A model generated the notes under the pieces. The model searched no databases and was not told the origin of the DNA. It worked only from the letters and a program-made list of their open reading frames with translations. The translations under genes were made by a program, and so were the position numbers. From Roseococcus sp. (GTDB lineage: Bacteria; Pseudomonadota; Alphaproteobacteria; Acetobacterales; Acetobacteraceae), in NCBI GenBank assembly GCA_026414745.1, contig JAOAIK010000053.1:1-32179 (forward strand): a stretch of 32,179 nucleotides of DNA. Direction: 5' to 3'. Every line of letters begins with the position of its first letter. Position 1 is the first letter of the stretch. This document shows, piece by piece, positions 21,561 to 30,498 of the stretch.

Positions 21561-21582
21561 CGGCCGGTTGGCTCCCCGGCCG
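21561..21582. repeat. Hairpin in the rutA/binding-protein divergent region
   Basis: CGGCCGG (21561-21567) and CCGGCCG (21576-21582) are perfect 7-bp arms with an 8-base loop, 17 bases before the binding-protein start. It could be an operator half or an mRNA leader hairpin. No RutR consensus (TTGACCA...TGGTCAA) is seen in the 21341-21599 gap, which otherwise shows nothing clear. Confidence 0.35.
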
Positions 21583-21599
21583 CGCCTGAGGAGCACGCC

Positions 21600-22655
21600 A
21601 TGGACCTTCGCCTCTCCCGCCGCGCCGCACTGCTCGCGCCTGTCGGCGCCGCCCTCGTCGCCCCGCTCGCCGCCCCCCTGCCCGCGCGCGCCCAGGCGCG
21701 GCCGACGGTGCGCTTCGCCTTCGACTGGATCCTGAACGGCCCCTACGCCTTCGGCATCGCGGGCGAGCGCAACGGCTTCTTCCGCGAGGCGGGGGTGGAC
21801 ATCACCATCCAGCGCGGCTTCGGCTCGGCGCGCGTGCCGCTCGACATGTCCGCCGGCACCTTCGACATCGCGATGGCCGACCCGACGCCGGTGCTGCGCT
21901 TCATGTCGCAGAACCCGAACAACGACCTGATCGCGGTGGCCCTGCTGTGGGACCAGGCGCCGACCGCGGTGACGGTGCGCGCCGACGGCCCCATCCGCAC
22001 CGTGGCCGACCTCGCGGGCAAGACGCTGGCCGCGCCCGAGTTCGACGGCGGCCGGCAGGTCTTCCCCGCCTTCGCGGCGGTGAACAACATCCCGCTGAAC
22101 TCCATCACCTGGATGAGCGTGGCGCCCGAGCTGCGCGAGACCATGCTGGTGCAGCGCCGCGCCGACGGCATCACGGGCTTCGTCACCTCCACCGCGCTCA
22201 GCCTGCGGGCGCTGGGGATGGACCTGCCCGCCCAGCGCATCTTCCGCTACCGCGAGCACGGGCTCGACTTCTTCTACGGCTCGGTGCTGCTGACCACGCG
22301 CACCTACATGAACGCGAACCCCGAGGCGGTGCGCGCGGTGACGCACGGCATGATCCGCTCGCTGCGCTGGGCCTTCGCCAACCGCGCGGCCGCCATCGAG
22401 GCGCTGCGCGCGCGCGAGCCGCTGACCGACGTGGCGATCGAGACCATCCGCCAGGACATGGCGATGCGCGAGCTGGTGGACAGCCCGAACGTGCGCCGCC
22501 TCGGCCTCGGCGTGATCGAGGCGCCGCGCTTCGCCCGCCAGGTCGAGGCGGTGAAGGCGGCCTTCAACCTGGGCGACATGCCCACGCCCGACCGCTTCTA
22601 CACCGACCGCTTCCTGCCCCCCGCGGCGGAGCGCCAGCTGCCGGCGGTGAGCTGA
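21600..22655 (+). CDS. ABC transporter substrate-binding protein, NMT1/THI5-like
   Basis: A 351-residue periplasmic binding protein. A Tat-like signal (SRRAALL at 6-12, hydrophobic run, PARA cleavage end near residue 31) leads into the NMT1/THI5 fold. [20 protein letters not shown] is the first strand and substrate helix, [14 protein letters not shown] the second, and [17 protein letters not shown] the typical hinge segment. Members bind hydroxymethylpyrimidine, riboflavin, taurine and similar compounds. The divergent pairing with rutABCD suggests that the ligand is a pyrimidine, in place of the RutG permease, but no permease or ATPase genes adjoin it. ATG 21600 has GAGGAG seven bases upstream. 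A strong hairpin follows the stop. Confidence 0.87.
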   Translation: MDLRLSRRAALLAPVGAALVAPLAAPLPARAQARPTVRFAFDWILNGPYAFGIAGERNGFFREAGVDITIQRGFGSARVPLDMSAGTFDIAMADPTPVLRFMSQNPNNDLIAVALLWDQAPTAVTVRADGPIRTVADLAGKTLAAPEFDGGRQVFPAFAAVNNIPLNSITWMSVAPELRETMLVQRRADGITGFVTSTALSLRALGMDLPAQRIFRYREHGLDFFYGSVLLTTRTYMNANPEAVRAVTHGMIRSLRWAFANRAAAIEALRAREPLTDVAIETIRQDMAMRELVDSPNVRRLGLGVIEAPRFARQVEAVKAAFNLGDMPTPDRFYTDRFLPPAAERQLPAVS

Positions 22656-22666
22656 GGCGGCGCAGC

Positions 22667-22693
22667 CGGGCCCCGGCCGTGCGCCGGGGCCCG
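22667..22693 (+). terminator. Terminator-like hairpin after the binding-protein gene
   Basis: CGGGCCCCGGC (22667-22677) pairs perfectly with GCCGGGGCCCG (22683-22693) around a CGTGC loop, an 11-bp stem 12 bases after the stop. AAAACAT follows instead of a T-tract, so it is intrinsic-terminator-like rather than canonical. Confidence 0.6.
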
Positions 22694-22774
22694 AAAACAT
22701 GCCGCGGCGGAAGCTGGCGTGTGCTAGCCTCCGCGCCGCGCCGGCATCGAGACGGCCCGCGCGGGAGGCCGCCC

Positions 22775-24199
22775 ATGCCAGACCCAGACGCCCCCTGCCC
22801 CCGGGCCGCCTCCGAGCCGTGCGCGGGGCGGCGCGGCCTCGGCGCGCCCCCGGTCAGGGCACGCCATCGCCTCCCGCGCCTCGCACTCGCGCTGGCGGCG
22901 TTGCTGCCGGCGGGGCAGGCCGCGGCGCAGTCCACCCGCTCCGGCGTCACCCGCTCGCACTGCGCGGCCATGGGCGGCACGCAGTTCACGCCGATGAGCT
23001 CGCTCGGCGTGCAGCCCGAGCTCGGCACCTGCTACATCCCGCCGCGCGGCGGCGGCGTGCCCTCCGCGCCCTCGATGGGCGGGGGCAACCCGGGCGTGGC
23101 GGCGGCCGGCATCTTCCTCGGCACCGCCATGGGCATGATGCAGCTCGAGGCCGAACGCCAGCGCCGGGCGGCGGAAGCCCGGCGGCAGGAGGAGGAGGCG
23201 CAGGCCGCGCGCCGCGCCGCCGAGCAGCGCGCGGCCGAGCAGCGCGCCGCCGAGGAGCGCCGCCAGCGCGAGGCGGCCGATGCGGCCCGCCGCATGGCCA
23301 CGCCCAACCCCTTCGCCGGTGCGAGCGTCGGGCCCACGGCCGGCAACCCCTTCGCCGGGGGCGCCCCAGGGGCGGGCGCCCCGGCGGGCGGCGCCACGCG
23401 GGTCGCCGCCCCGGGCAGCGCCGCGCCGCTGCGCCGCACCAGCGTCCCGCCCGTCACGGCGGGGAATTTCTGCGCCCAGGTCTCGGCGCTGGCGCAGCGC
23501 AACGCGGCGCTCGCGCGCGACGGCGACCCGGCGCATCGCGCGGCGGCGCAGAACTACGCGAACGCCCATGCGGCCTTCTGCCAGCGCGACGGCGGCAGCG
23601 CCCCGCCCGCGGGGGCCACCGCGCTGGGCGCGGCGCTGACCGAGCCCATCGGCCTGCTCGCGGGCCTGGCCGACCCGCTCCGCCGGCTCGCGCTCAGCGA
23701 GGCGCAGCGCCGCGCCGAGGAGGCGCGGCTCGAGCGCCTCCTCGCCGATGCGGATGCGGAGCTCGCGCGCGCGCGCCGCGCCTGCCCCGCCTCGGACTCG
23801 CCCTTCACCGCCCCGGCGCAGGGCTGCGCCGCCCCTGCCCCCGCCCCGGTCGAGCAGCACCCGCGCTATGACAGCGTGCGCCGGAAGCTCTGCACGCGGA
23901 TCGTGTTCGAGGGGCCCGAGGCTTGCGTGCCGGACGAGACGCGCCGCGCCATGCGCCGCCTGCTCGAGGGGGTGCGCGAGCAGCAGGAGCGCGGGAACAT
24001 CGTCTTCTCCGAGGCGGCGGCCCGGGCGGCGCGCGGCAGCGGCGGCCATGCGCCGCATGTGCTGCGGCCCGAGGATTTCCGCCGCATCGCCGCCGGCGCG
24101 CGCTTCGAGGATGTCTATGAGGGCGGCATGGAGGACCGCGCGCTGGCCGACATCGCCCGCCGCGTGAACGAGGCGCGCGCCGCCGCGCGCCGGCACTAG
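22775..24199 (+). CDS. Secreted coiled-coil protein of unknown function
   Basis: A 474-residue protein from ATG 22775, with GGAGG six bases upstream. A long polar start is followed by a hydrophobic signal core ([20 protein letters not shown], about 33-52). Then come SHCAAMGG, a Gly-rich segment ([19 protein letters not shown], 102-120), a charged heptad-like Ala/Glu/Arg/Gln helix (124-173), and a low-complexity Pro/Gly/Ala linker holding two NPFAG copies. The C-terminal half has a second helical region ([20 protein letters not shown]) and scattered cysteines ([19 protein letters not shown]). I do not recognise the family. A periplasmic, perhaps envelope-spanning, scaffold role is the most that can be inferred. 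It converges with the M20 peptidase gene, 10 bases away. Confidence 0.7.
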   Translation: MPDPDAPCPRAASEPCAGRRGLGAPPVRARHRLPRLALALAALLPAGQAAAQSTRSGVTRSHCAAMGGTQFTPMSSLGVQPELGTCYIPPRGGGVPSAPSMGGGNPGVAAAGIFLGTAMGMMQLEAERQRRAAEARRQEEEAQAARRAAEQRAAEQRAAEERRQREAADAARRMATPNPFAGASVGPTAGNPFAGGAPGAGAPAGGATRVAAPGSAAPLRRTSVPPVTAGNFCAQVSALAQRNAALARDGDPAHRAAAQNYANAHAAFCQRDGGSAPPAGATALGAALTEPIGLLAGLADPLRRLALSEAQRRAEEARLERLLADADAELARARRACPASDSPFTAPAQGCAAPAPAPVEQHPRYDSVRRKLCTRIVFEGPEACVPDETRRAMRRLLEGVREQQERGNIVFSEAAARAARGSGGHAPHVLRPEDFRRIAAGARFEDVYEGGMEDRALADIARRVNEARAAARRH

Positions 24200-24209
24200 G
24201 CGCCCGCCG

Positions 24210-25400
24210 CTACAGCCCCGCCTGTTCCAGCCGCAGGATGGCGCGCGCGAGGGTCTGCGCCCGCGGCACGAGGCTCGCCACCTCCAGGTATTCGTCGGGG
24301 CTGTGCGCGAGCCCGCCCACCGGCCCCACGCCGCAGAGCGTCGGTGCCCCCTGCTGCGCGGTGAAGCCGGAATCCGCGCAGCCGCCGCTGAACTCGCCCT
24401 CGACCGAGAGCCCGGCATCGGCCGCCGCCGCCTGGTAGAGGCCGAACAGCCGCTTCGCGGCCGCATCCTGCGTCAGCGGGTTGAACTCGCCCTTGATCGC
24501 AAGCCGCGCCCGCGTGCCGGGGATGGCGCTGCGCGCCACGATCTCGTGGATCCGCGCCATCACCTCCTCGCGGTCGGCGGGGTTCACGTAGCGCAGATCG
24601 ATCTGCCCCTGGGCGTGCGGGGCCACCGTGTTCACGCTCTGCCCGCCGGAGACGAGGCCCACGTTCAGCGTGATCCCGCGCGCGAGGTCGGTCAGCGCGT
24701 GCAGCGCGATGATCTTGTGCGCGAGCTCGCCGATCGCGGAGATGCCGGCCTCGAAATTGCCGCCGGAGTGGCTCGCCTTGCCCTCGATGTCCATCACCAT
24801 GAACACGCCGCCCTTGCGGCCGGTGACGACATTGCCCTTGGGCCGGCCGGGCTCGGAGTTGAACACCACGCGCGCGCCGCGCGCCTCCTCCTCGATCACG
24901 GCGCGGCCCTCGGGGCTGCCGATCTCCTCGTCGCCGGTGAAGAGGCCGACCAGCGGGCCCGGCGCGCCGCCGAACTTGGCGAAGGCGGCGAGCACGAACA
25001 TGTTCATCACGAGGCCCGCCTTCATGTCGGCCACCCCCGGCCCGTAGGCGCGCCCGCCCTCGATGCGGAAGGGCCGGCGCGCGGGCTCGCCCTTGGGGAA
25101 GACCGTGTCGCGGTGGCCCATCAGCACGATGTTGGCGGCCCGGTTGCCGCGCGCCGGCGCGCCCCCCTCATGCGGCAGGATCGCGCGCAGGCAGTCGCCG
25201 AAGCGCTCGCCCTTCACCGTCTCGACGAGGAGGCCATGGCTCTCGCAGAAGGCCTTGATCTGCGCGCCCACCGCGTCCACGCCGGCCTTGTCGTAGCTGC
25301 CGCCATCGGTGTTCACCATGCGCTCCAGCGCGGCGAGCATCGCGCCCTCCTGCGTGGCGAGCCAGGCGGTGATCTTCGCTTCGGCGCTCTCGGTGGTCAT
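24210..25400 (-). CDS. M20-family metallopeptidase (CPG2-like carboxypeptidase)
   Basis: A 396-residue di-zinc peptidase of the M20 family, closest in layout to glutamate carboxypeptidase (CPG2). The metal site is complete: H96 in GHRDTV, D125 in GVADMKAG, the catalytic E158 and ligand E159 in GDEEIGSPEG, E183 in NSEPGR, and H366 in LAHSPDE. A dimerisation domain (EGKASHSGGNFEAGISAI) sits between the two halves of the catalytic domain. There is no signal peptide, so it is likely cytoplasmic, hydrolysing a C-terminal amino acid or an N-acyl amino acid; the substrate is unknown. It follows queF by 68 bases on the same strand, so it may be read from the que operon. Confidence 0.9.
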   Translation of the reverse strand: MTTESAEAKITAWLATQEGAMLAALERMVNTDGGSYDKAGVDAVGAQIKAFCESHGLLVETVKGERFGDCLRAILPHEGGAPARGNRAANIVLMGHRDTVFPKGEPARRPFRIEGGRAYGPGVADMKAGLVMNMFVLAAFAKFGGAPGPLVGLFTGDEEIGSPEGRAVIEEEARGARVVFNSEPGRPKGNVVTGRKGGVFMVMDIEGKASHSGGNFEAGISAIGELAHKIIALHALTDLARGITLNVGLVSGGQSVNTVAPHAQGQIDLRYVNPADREEVMARIHEIVARSAIPGTRARLAIKGEFNPLTQDAAAKRLFGLYQAAAADAGLSVEGEFSGGCADSGFTAQQGAPTLCGVGPVGGLAHSPDEYLEVASLVPRAQTLARAILRLEQAGL

Positions 25401-25468
25401 GCGTCTGCCCCTTCCTCGCAACGGGGCGCAGGCCAGCACGCGCAGGGGCGGGCCGCAAGCCGGGGCGC

Positions 25469-25936
25469 TCAGCCCCGGCCGCGATAGGGCGGCACCCCCT
25501 GGTCGGGGATCCACACGCCCTCGGGCGGCGCGCCGGTGGCGAAGAACACGTCGATCGGGATGCCGCCGCGCGGATACCAGTAGCCGCCGATGCGCAGCCA
25601 GACCGGGTCGAGCAGCGCGATCAGGCGCTTCGCGATCTCCACCGTGCAGGCCTCGTGGAAGGCCCCATGGTTGCGGAAGCTGCCGAGGAAGAGCTTGAGG
25701 CTCTTGCTCTCCACCAGGACATCGCGCGGCACGTAGTCGATCACGAGATGCGCGAAGTCCGGCTGGCCCGTCAGCGGGCAGAGCGAGGTGAACTCGGGCG
25801 CCACGAAGCGGACGCAATAGGCGGTGCCGGGATGCGGGTTGGGCACCCGCTCCAGCACCGCCTCGTCGGGGTTCGCGGGCAGCCGCGCGGCCTGGCCGAG
25901 CAGCGTGAGCCCCGTGGTGTCGGTGGTGGCGGTCAT
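25469..25936 (-). CDS. queF: NADPH-dependent 7-cyano-7-deazaguanine (preQ0) reductase
   Basis: A 155-residue QueF of the short, single-domain type like Bacillus YkvM. It reduces the nitrile of preQ0 to the amine of preQ1 with NADPH. The catalytic C53 and D60 are in [16 protein letters not shown]. The QueF motif [20 protein letters not shown] (76-95) carries the NADPH-contact residues and the FHE end. The start overlaps the tgt stop as ATGA, so queA, tgt and queF are translationally chained. The earlier pathway genes (folE, queD, queE, queC) are not in this window. Confidence 0.95.
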   Translation of the reverse strand: MTATTDTTGLTLLGQAARLPANPDEAVLERVPNPHPGTAYCVRFVAPEFTSLCPLTGQPDFAHLVIDYVPRDVLVESKSLKLFLGSFRNHGAFHEACTVEIAKRLIALLDPVWLRIGGYWYPRGGIPIDVFFATGAPPEGVWIPDQGVPPYRGRG

Positions 25937-27045
25937 GTCGGCCTCGCCCAGTCGGCTTCGATCAGCGCCGCCTCCTCCTCGAGGCGACCGGCGATGATGG
26001 CGCGGCGCAGCCGCCGCATCAGGGCCTGGAAATAATGCAGGTTGTGCCAGGTGAGCAGCATGGGCCCCAGCATCTCGTCGCATTTCAGCAGGTGATGGAT
26101 GTAGGCGCGGCCGTGCCGGGCGCAGGCCGGGCAGTCGCAGGCGGGGTCGAGGGGGCGCATGTCCTCCGCGTACCGCGCGTTGCGCAGGTTGAGGGGGCCG
26201 CGCGAGGTGTAGGCGCGCCCCATGCGGCCCGAGCGGGTGGGGATCACGCAGTCGAACATGTCGATCCCGCGCCGCACCGCGCCCAGGATGTCGGCCGGCA
26301 TGCCCACGCCCATCAGGTAGCGCGGATGGGTCTCGGGCAGCAGCGGCACCGTCACGTCCAGCGTGGCGAACATCGCCTCCTGCCCCTCGCCCACCGCGAG
26401 GCCGCCCACCGCATAGCCCTCGAAGCCGATGGCCGTCAGCGCCGCCACGCTCTCGGCGCGCAGGTCGGCATAGGTGCTGCCCTGGACGATGCCGAACAGC
26501 CCATGCCCCTCGCGCGGGGTGAAGGCGGCGCGGCTTCGCGCCGCCCAGCGCATGGACAGGCGCATGGAGGCCGCGGCCTGCTCGTGCGTCGCGGGAAAGG
26601 GCGTGCACTCGTCGAAGCACATGGTCACGTCCGCGCCCAGCAGGCGCTGGATCTCCACGCTGCGCTCGGGGGTGAGGCGGTGCTTCGTGCCGTCCACATG
26701 CGAGCGGAAGGTCACGCCCTCCTCGTCCATCTCGCGCAGCCCGGCGAGCGACATGACCTGGAAGCCGCCGGAATCGGTGAGGATGGGCCCGTGCCAGTCC
26801 ATCAGCCGGTGCAGCCCGCCGAGGCGCGCCACGCGCTCCGCCCCCGGGCGCAGCATCAGGTGATAGGTGTTGCCGAGCACCATGCGCGCCCCGGTGCTGC
26901 GCACCGCCTCGGCGGTCATGGCCTTCACCGTGCCCGCGGTGCCCACCGGCATGAACACGGGCGTCTCCACCTCGCCATGGGCGGTGTGCAGCACACCCGC
27001 CCGCGCGCGCCCGTCGCGCGCGGTCTCCACCCAGCGCAGCGTCAT
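25933..27045 (-). CDS. tgt: tRNA-guanine transglycosylase (bacterial type)
   Basis: A 370-residue TIM-barrel enzyme that swaps guanine 34 for preQ1 in tRNAs with GUN anticodons. [13 protein letters not shown] (88-100) holds the active-site D91, and [16 protein letters not shown] (264-279) holds the nucleophile D265. The zinc site C303-x-C305-x2-C308...H334 (CDCPACARH and LTWHNLHY) is intact. The catalytic residues equal D102 and D280 of the Zymomonas enzyme. Both ends overlap their neighbours as ATGA (queA before, queF after). Confidence 0.97.
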   Translation of the reverse strand: MTLRWVETARDGRARAGVLHTAHGEVETPVFMPVGTAGTVKAMTAEAVRSTGARMVLGNTYHLMLRPGAERVARLGGLHRLMDWHGPILTDSGGFQVMSLAGLREMDEEGVTFRSHVDGTKHRLTPERSVEIQRLLGADVTMCFDECTPFPATHEQAAASMRLSMRWAARSRAAFTPREGHGLFGIVQGSTYADLRAESVAALTAIGFEGYAVGGLAVGEGQEAMFATLDVTVPLLPETHPRYLMGVGMPADILGAVRRGIDMFDCVIPTRSGRMGRAYTSRGPLNLRNARYAEDMRPLDPACDCPACARHGRAYIHHLLKCDEMLGPMLLTWHNLHYFQALMRRLRRAIIAGRLEEEAALIEADWARPT

Positions 27046-28148
27046 GCCGGCTCGTCCTCCTCCGCGCGGAAGAGCAGCGAGGCGTCGCCGTAGGAGTAGA
27101 AGCGGTAGCCCTGCGCGACGGCATGGGCATAGGCGCGGCGCATGCGCCGAATGCCCGCGAAGGCGGAGACGAGCATCAGCAGCGTGGATTTCGGCAGGTG
27201 GAAGTTGGTGAGCAGCAGATCGGCCGCGCGGAAGCGGAAGCCCGGAAGGATGTAGAGGTCGGTGAGACCCCGGAAGGGCGGGATGGGCGCGCGCGGATCC
27301 TCCACCCCCTGCGCCGCCGTCTCCAGCAGGCGCAGCGCGGTCGTGCCGCAGGCGAGCACCCGCCGTCCTTCGGCGCGGGCGCGGTTGATGACGGCGGCGG
27401 CCTCGGGCGTCAGCTCGCACCATTCGCTGTGCAGCCGGTGCCGCCGCGGGTCGGCCTCGCGCACGGGCAGGAAGGTGCCCGCCCCCACATGCAGGGTGAC
27501 GGTGGCGCGGCGCACGCCGCGCGCCGCCAGCGCGTCCAGCAGCGCGGGCGTGAAGTGCAGGCTGGCCGTGGGCGCGGCCACCGCGCCGGGTCGCGCGGCG
27601 AAGATGGTCTGGTAGTCGGCGCGGTCCTCGGCGCGGGGGCCGGACTCGCGATGGATGTAGGGAGGCAGCGGCACCTCGCCCGCGCGCTCCAGCGCCGCCT
27701 CCAGCGCCGCCGGATCGGCGCCGAAATCGAGGCGCGCGGCGCCGCCCTCGGGCTTCTCGACGACGCGGGCGACAAGCTCCGCCCCCTCGATCGCGATCTT
27801 GTCGCCCGGGCGCAGGCGGCGTGCGTTGCGCACCAGCGCATGCCAGGTGCCATCGCCCTCGGGGCGGTTGAGCATGATCTCCACCGCCGCTCCCTCGCCC
27901 GCCGCCCCGCCGAAGGCCGAGGCGCGGGGCAGGCGCCGGCCGCGCAGCCGGGCGGGGATCACGCGCGTGTCGTTCACCACCATCACGTCGCCGGGCTCGA
28001 GCAGGGCGGGAAGGTCGCGCACGCCGCGATCCTCCAGCGCCGCGCCGCGCACCACCAGCATCCGCGCCGCGTCGCGCGGGCGGATGGGGGCCTGGGCGAT
28101 CAGCGCCTCGGGCAGGGCGTAGTCGAAATCCTCGGTGGAGAGGGACAT
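27042..28148 (-). CDS. queA: S-adenosylmethionine:tRNA ribosyltransferase-isomerase
   Basis: A 368-residue QueA that adds the epoxycyclopentanediol group from SAM to preQ1-tRNA, giving epoxyqueuosine. Family segments include [14 protein letters not shown] (8-21), [30 protein letters not shown] then [39 protein letters not shown] and [14 protein letters not shown]. The length is normal. ATG 28148 is the family start, yet the bases before it are pyrimidine-rich (CCCCCTCCCGCC) with no ribosome site, so the mRNA may be leaderless or initiate weakly. It is the first gene of queA-tgt-queF and is divergent from the globin gene. No preQ1 riboswitch was recognised. Confidence 0.96.
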   Translation of the reverse strand: MSLSTEDFDYALPEALIAQAPIRPRDAARMLVVRGAALEDRGVRDLPALLEPGDVMVVNDTRVIPARLRGRRLPRASAFGGAAGEGAAVEIMLNRPEGDGTWHALVRNARRLRPGDKIAIEGAELVARVVEKPEGGAARLDFGADPAALEAALERAGEVPLPPYIHRESGPRAEDRADYQTIFAARPGAVAAPTASLHFTPALLDALAARGVRRATVTLHVGAGTFLPVREADPRRHRLHSEWCELTPEAAAVINRARAEGRRVLACGTTALRLLETAAQGVEDPRAPIPPFRGLTDLYILPGFRFRAADLLLTNFHLPKSTLLMLVSAFAGIRRMRRAYAHAVAQGYRFYSYGDASLLFRAEEDEPA

Positions 28149-28200
28149 GGCGGGAGGGGGCGGTAGCGCGCCCCCGGCCCCCGCGCAACCGCGCCGCCGC

Positions 28201-28241
28201 GCGCGACAGGCGCGACAGAATCGGCCAAGATGCCGCGACAG
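28201..28241. repeat. Three GCGACAG direct repeats in the queA/globin divergent region
   Basis: GCGCGACAG occurs twice in perfect tandem (28201-28209, 28210-28218), and CGCGACAG again at 28234-28241, 44 bases before the globin start. The spacing from the second to the third copy is 24 bases, about two helical turns. They are candidate operator half-sites for the globin or queA promoter; no known consensus was matched. Confidence 0.5.
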
Positions 28242-28284
28242 GAAGGGGAGATGCTGGTCTCGACCGCCATGGGAGAGCTGCCGC

Positions 28285-28704
28285 ATGACCGAGACCGACA
28301 TCGCCCTCATCCGTGCCGGATTCCCGCGGGTGGCGGCACGCGCGGAGGCCGTGGCCGCCCTGTTCTACCAGCGCCTGTTCACGCTCGACCCCTCGCTCAG
28401 GCCGCGCTTCGCGGCGGCGGATCTGGCGGAACAGGGGCGCCAGCTCATGGTCGCGCTCGGTTTCGTCGTCGCCAGCCTCGACCGGATGGGCGAGCTGCTG
28501 CCCGCCGCCCGCGCGCTGGCGCGGCGCCATGCGGGCGCCGGCCTCACGCGCGCGCATTACGCCACGGCGGGCGAGGCGCTGCTGCAGGCGCTCGCGGGCA
28601 CGCTGGGCGAGGCCTTCCGGCCCGAGGAGGCGCGGGCCTGGGCGCGGGCCTGGGCCGCGCTCTCGGCGGCGATGATGGCGGAGACCTGCCCCGAGGCGGC
28701 GTGA
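28285..28704 (+). CDS. Single-domain bacterial globin (flavohaemoglobin-type haem domain)
   Basis: A 139-residue globin of the flavohaemoglobin/Vitreoscilla haemoglobin class, without the reductase half. [20 protein letters not shown] (23-42) covers helix B to the CD-corner Phe F42. The proximal haem ligand is H82 in [23 protein letters not shown], the usual xxRHxxxGVxxxHY signature. The distal region [13 protein letters not shown] is in place. Such proteins bind oxygen or detoxify nitric oxide with a separate reductase. ATG 28285 has GGAGAG eight bases upstream. It is divergent from queA, and three GCGACAG repeats lie in the shared upstream region. Confidence 0.88.
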   Translation: MTETDIALIRAGFPRVAARAEAVAALFYQRLFTLDPSLRPRFAAADLAEQGRQLMVALGFVVASLDRMGELLPAARALARRHAGAGLTRAHYATAGEALLQALAGTLGEAFRPEEARAWARAWAALSAAMMAETCPEAA

Positions 28705-28710
28705 GGCGGC

Positions 28711-28735
28711 CGCGGCGGGGCGGCCCCTCGCCGCG
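28711..28735 (+). terminator. Hairpin after the globin gene
   Basis: CGCGGCG (28711-28717) and CGCCGCG (28729-28735) are perfect 7-bp arms, with a GGG/CCC pairing possible inside the loop, seven bases after the globin stop. No T-tract follows. It probably separates the globin from the MFS gene. Confidence 0.5.
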
Positions 28736-28798
28736 CGCGCTTGCCCCCGCGCCGTGCCGCGTGGAACCCTCGCCGGCGCCCCAGGGGAGTCCGCCGCC

Positions 28799-30016
28799 AT
28801 GACCGCCTCCGCCCGCTCCGCGGGCCTGCTCATCGCCTGCGCCGTGCTGGCCGCCGCCCTCGCCATGGGGCTGCGGCAGAGCTTCGGCCTCTTCCTCGCG
28901 CCGATGACCGGCGATCTGGGCTGGTCGGCCTCGGGCTTCGCCCTGGCCATCGCGCTGCAGGTTCTGCTCAACGGCATCGCGCAGCCGCTCTGCGGCCAGG
29001 TCGCGGACCGGATCGGGGGGCGGCGCGTGATCATCGGGGGCGCGCTGCTCTACGCGCTCGGCATCCTCGGCATGGCGCTGAGCGCGAGCCTGTTCTGGTT
29101 CACCTTCTTCGCCGGCGTGGTGATGGGGGTGGCCGTCTCGGCCGCCGGCATGCCGGTGATCATCGCGAGCCTGACGCGCCTGCTGCCGGAGGAGAAGCGC
29201 GGCCGCGCGGTGGGGCTCGGCACCGCGGGGTCGAGCTTCGGGCAGTTCATGGTGGTGCCGCTGGCGCAGGCGGGCATCTCGCTCGCCGGCTGGCAGGGGG
29301 CGCTGTTCCTCATGGCCGGGGCGGCGCTGCTCATGGCCCCCCTCGCGCTGCCGCTGAACGACAGGCCCGCGCCCCCCGCGGCCGGGGTCGTGGAGGAGAC
29401 GGCGCGCACCGCCCTCGCCCGCGCCTTCCGCAGCCCCTCCTTCTGGTGCCTGTTCTTCGGCTTCTTCGTCTGCGGCCTGCATGTGAGCTTCCTCTCCGTC
29501 CACCTGCCCGGCTTCGTCGCCACCTGCCACCTGCCCGCCAGCGTGGGGGCGGCGGCGATCGCGCTGATCGGCCTGTTCAACATCCTGGGCTCGCTCGCCT
29601 CGGGGGAGCTCGCCCAGCGCTGGCGGCGGCGGGAACTGCTGGTCGCGATCTACGCGCTGCGCGGCGTGCTGATGGCGGGCTTCCTGATGGCGGAGAAGAG
29701 CGCGGGCAGCGTGCTGGTCTTCTCCGCGCTCATGGGCATCCTGTGGCTGTCCACCGTGCCGCCGACGGTGGCGCTGGTGGCGCGCAACTTCGGCACGCGC
29801 TGGCTCGCCACCATCTTCGGGCTGGTGTTCCTGGGCCATCAGGCGGGCGGCTTCGCCGGCGCCTTCCTGGGCGGCGTGATCTTCGACGCCACCGGCAGCT
29901 ACGACCTGATGTGGAGCCTCTCCATCGCCGCCGCCGCCTTCGCCGCGCTGGTGCACCTGCCGGTGCGCGACCCCGCGCCCCTGGCGGCCCCCGCCGCAGC
30001 CGCTACAAGGGGCTGA
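28799..30016 (+). CDS. Major facilitator superfamily (MFS) permease
   Basis: A 405-residue protein with twelve hydrophobic segments in two six-helix halves. The loop between helices 2 and 3 has the MFS signature [23 protein letters not shown], and the central cytoplasmic loop runs about residues 185-210. [19 protein letters not shown] and [15 protein letters not shown] are like those of the monocarboxylate/oxalate-type (OFA/MCT-like) branch, so an organic acid substrate is a fair guess but unproven. ATG 28799 was chosen over GTG 28754 because GGGGAG precedes it by about ten bases. It is followed 29 bases later by a small exported protein gene. Confidence 0.88.
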   Translation: MTASARSAGLLIACAVLAAALAMGLRQSFGLFLAPMTGDLGWSASGFALAIALQVLLNGIAQPLCGQVADRIGGRRVIIGGALLYALGILGMALSASLFWFTFFAGVVMGVAVSAAGMPVIIASLTRLLPEEKRGRAVGLGTAGSSFGQFMVVPLAQAGISLAGWQGALFLMAGAALLMAPLALPLNDRPAPPAAGVVEETARTALARAFRSPSFWCLFFGFFVCGLHVSFLSVHLPGFVATCHLPASVGAAAIALIGLFNILGSLASGELAQRWRRRELLVAIYALRGVLMAGFLMAEKSAGSVLVFSALMGILWLSTVPPTVALVARNFGTRWLATIFGLVFLGHQAGGFAGAFLGGVIFDATGSYDLMWSLSIAAAAFAALVHLPVRDPAPLAAPAAAATRG

Positions 30017-30032
30017 GACAGGAGAGACAGGA
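30015..30032 (+). repeat. 9-bp tandem repeat with two ribosome-site-like cores
   Basis: GAGACAGGA occurs twice in perfect tandem, starting within the MFS stop codon and ending 13 bases before the next start. Each copy contains AGGA, and GGAGCAGG follows, so several ribosome-site-like cores precede one start codon. Confidence 0.5.
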
Positions 30033-30045
30033 GCAGGCCCCCGGA

Positions 30046-30486
30046 ATGCTGCGCCGCCGTTCGCTGATTCCCGCCGCGCTCGCCGCGCTGGCCGCGCCCG
30101 CGCTGGCGCAGACGCGCCAGGCCCCGCCGCACGAGTGGCTCTTCGGCGTCTGGACGGGCGGGCAGTTCCCCGCCCTGGACACCGACAGCCCGCGCTGCTT
30201 CGGCACGGGCACGGTGATCTTCACCCTCGATGTGGTGCTGCGCGCGGCGGCCCTCGACGTCGCCTACCGGCAGCGGCTGATCGAGACGGTGGCGCTGACG
30301 CCCGACGGGGTGGAAATCCGCCTCGTCCCGGTGGGCCCGCAGGGCGGCCGCCTGCCGCCCGAGATCGGCTTCGGCTGCGACGGCAACCCGAACCTGCTGC
30401 GCGTGAGCCGGCGCGGGCCGGACGAGATCGTCTTTCCCAATTGCGGCGAGTTCCCCCTGCCGCTGCGCCGCTGCCGCACGGGCTGA
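30046..30486 (+). CDS. Small exported protein of unknown function
   Basis: A 146-residue protein with a clear signal peptide (MLRRRSLIPAALAALAAPALA, cleavage after about residue 21). The mature part begins HEWLFGVWTGGQFPA, then has GTGTVIFTLDVVLRAAA and EIRLVPVGPQGG. Three cysteines follow in CFGTG, GCDGNP and FPNCGEFPLPLRRC-like positions, suggesting disulfides in the periplasm. The alternating hydrophobic strands and the start FGVWTG recall a small lipocalin-like or beta-sandwich fold, but no family is recognised. ATG 30046 lies after the GAGACAGGA tandem repeat. The next gene starts 12 bases after its stop, so MFS, this gene and the racemase-like gene probably form one operon. Confidence 0.75.
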   Translation: MLRRRSLIPAALAALAAPALAQTRQAPPHEWLFGVWTGGQFPALDTDSPRCFGTGTVIFTLDVVLRAAALDVAYRQRLIETVALTPDGVEIRLVPVGPQGGRLPPEIGFGCDGNPNLLRVSRRGPDEIVFPNCGEFPLPLRRCRTG

Positions 30487-30498
30487 GAGGCAGCGCCC

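Noticed and set aside
21341..21599. RutR operator between rutA and the binding-protein gene
   Set aside because: No TTGACCA-type palindrome is present; only GC-rich inverted repeats are seen.
19524..22700. A long minus-strand open frame covering rutB, rutA and the binding protein
   Set aside because: Only the part that equals rutB is real. The rest is a shadow of rutA in another frame and of the plus-strand binding protein.
28149..28284. preQ1 riboswitch before queA
   Set aside because: No preQ1-I or preQ1-II core was recognised on the minus strand, and the region is too GC-rich for the A-rich tail.
25933..29034. A 1033-codon minus-strand frame from tgt to the MFS gene
   Set aside because: Its C-terminal 370 codons are tgt. 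The upstream part is out of frame with queA and antisense to the globin and MFS genes.
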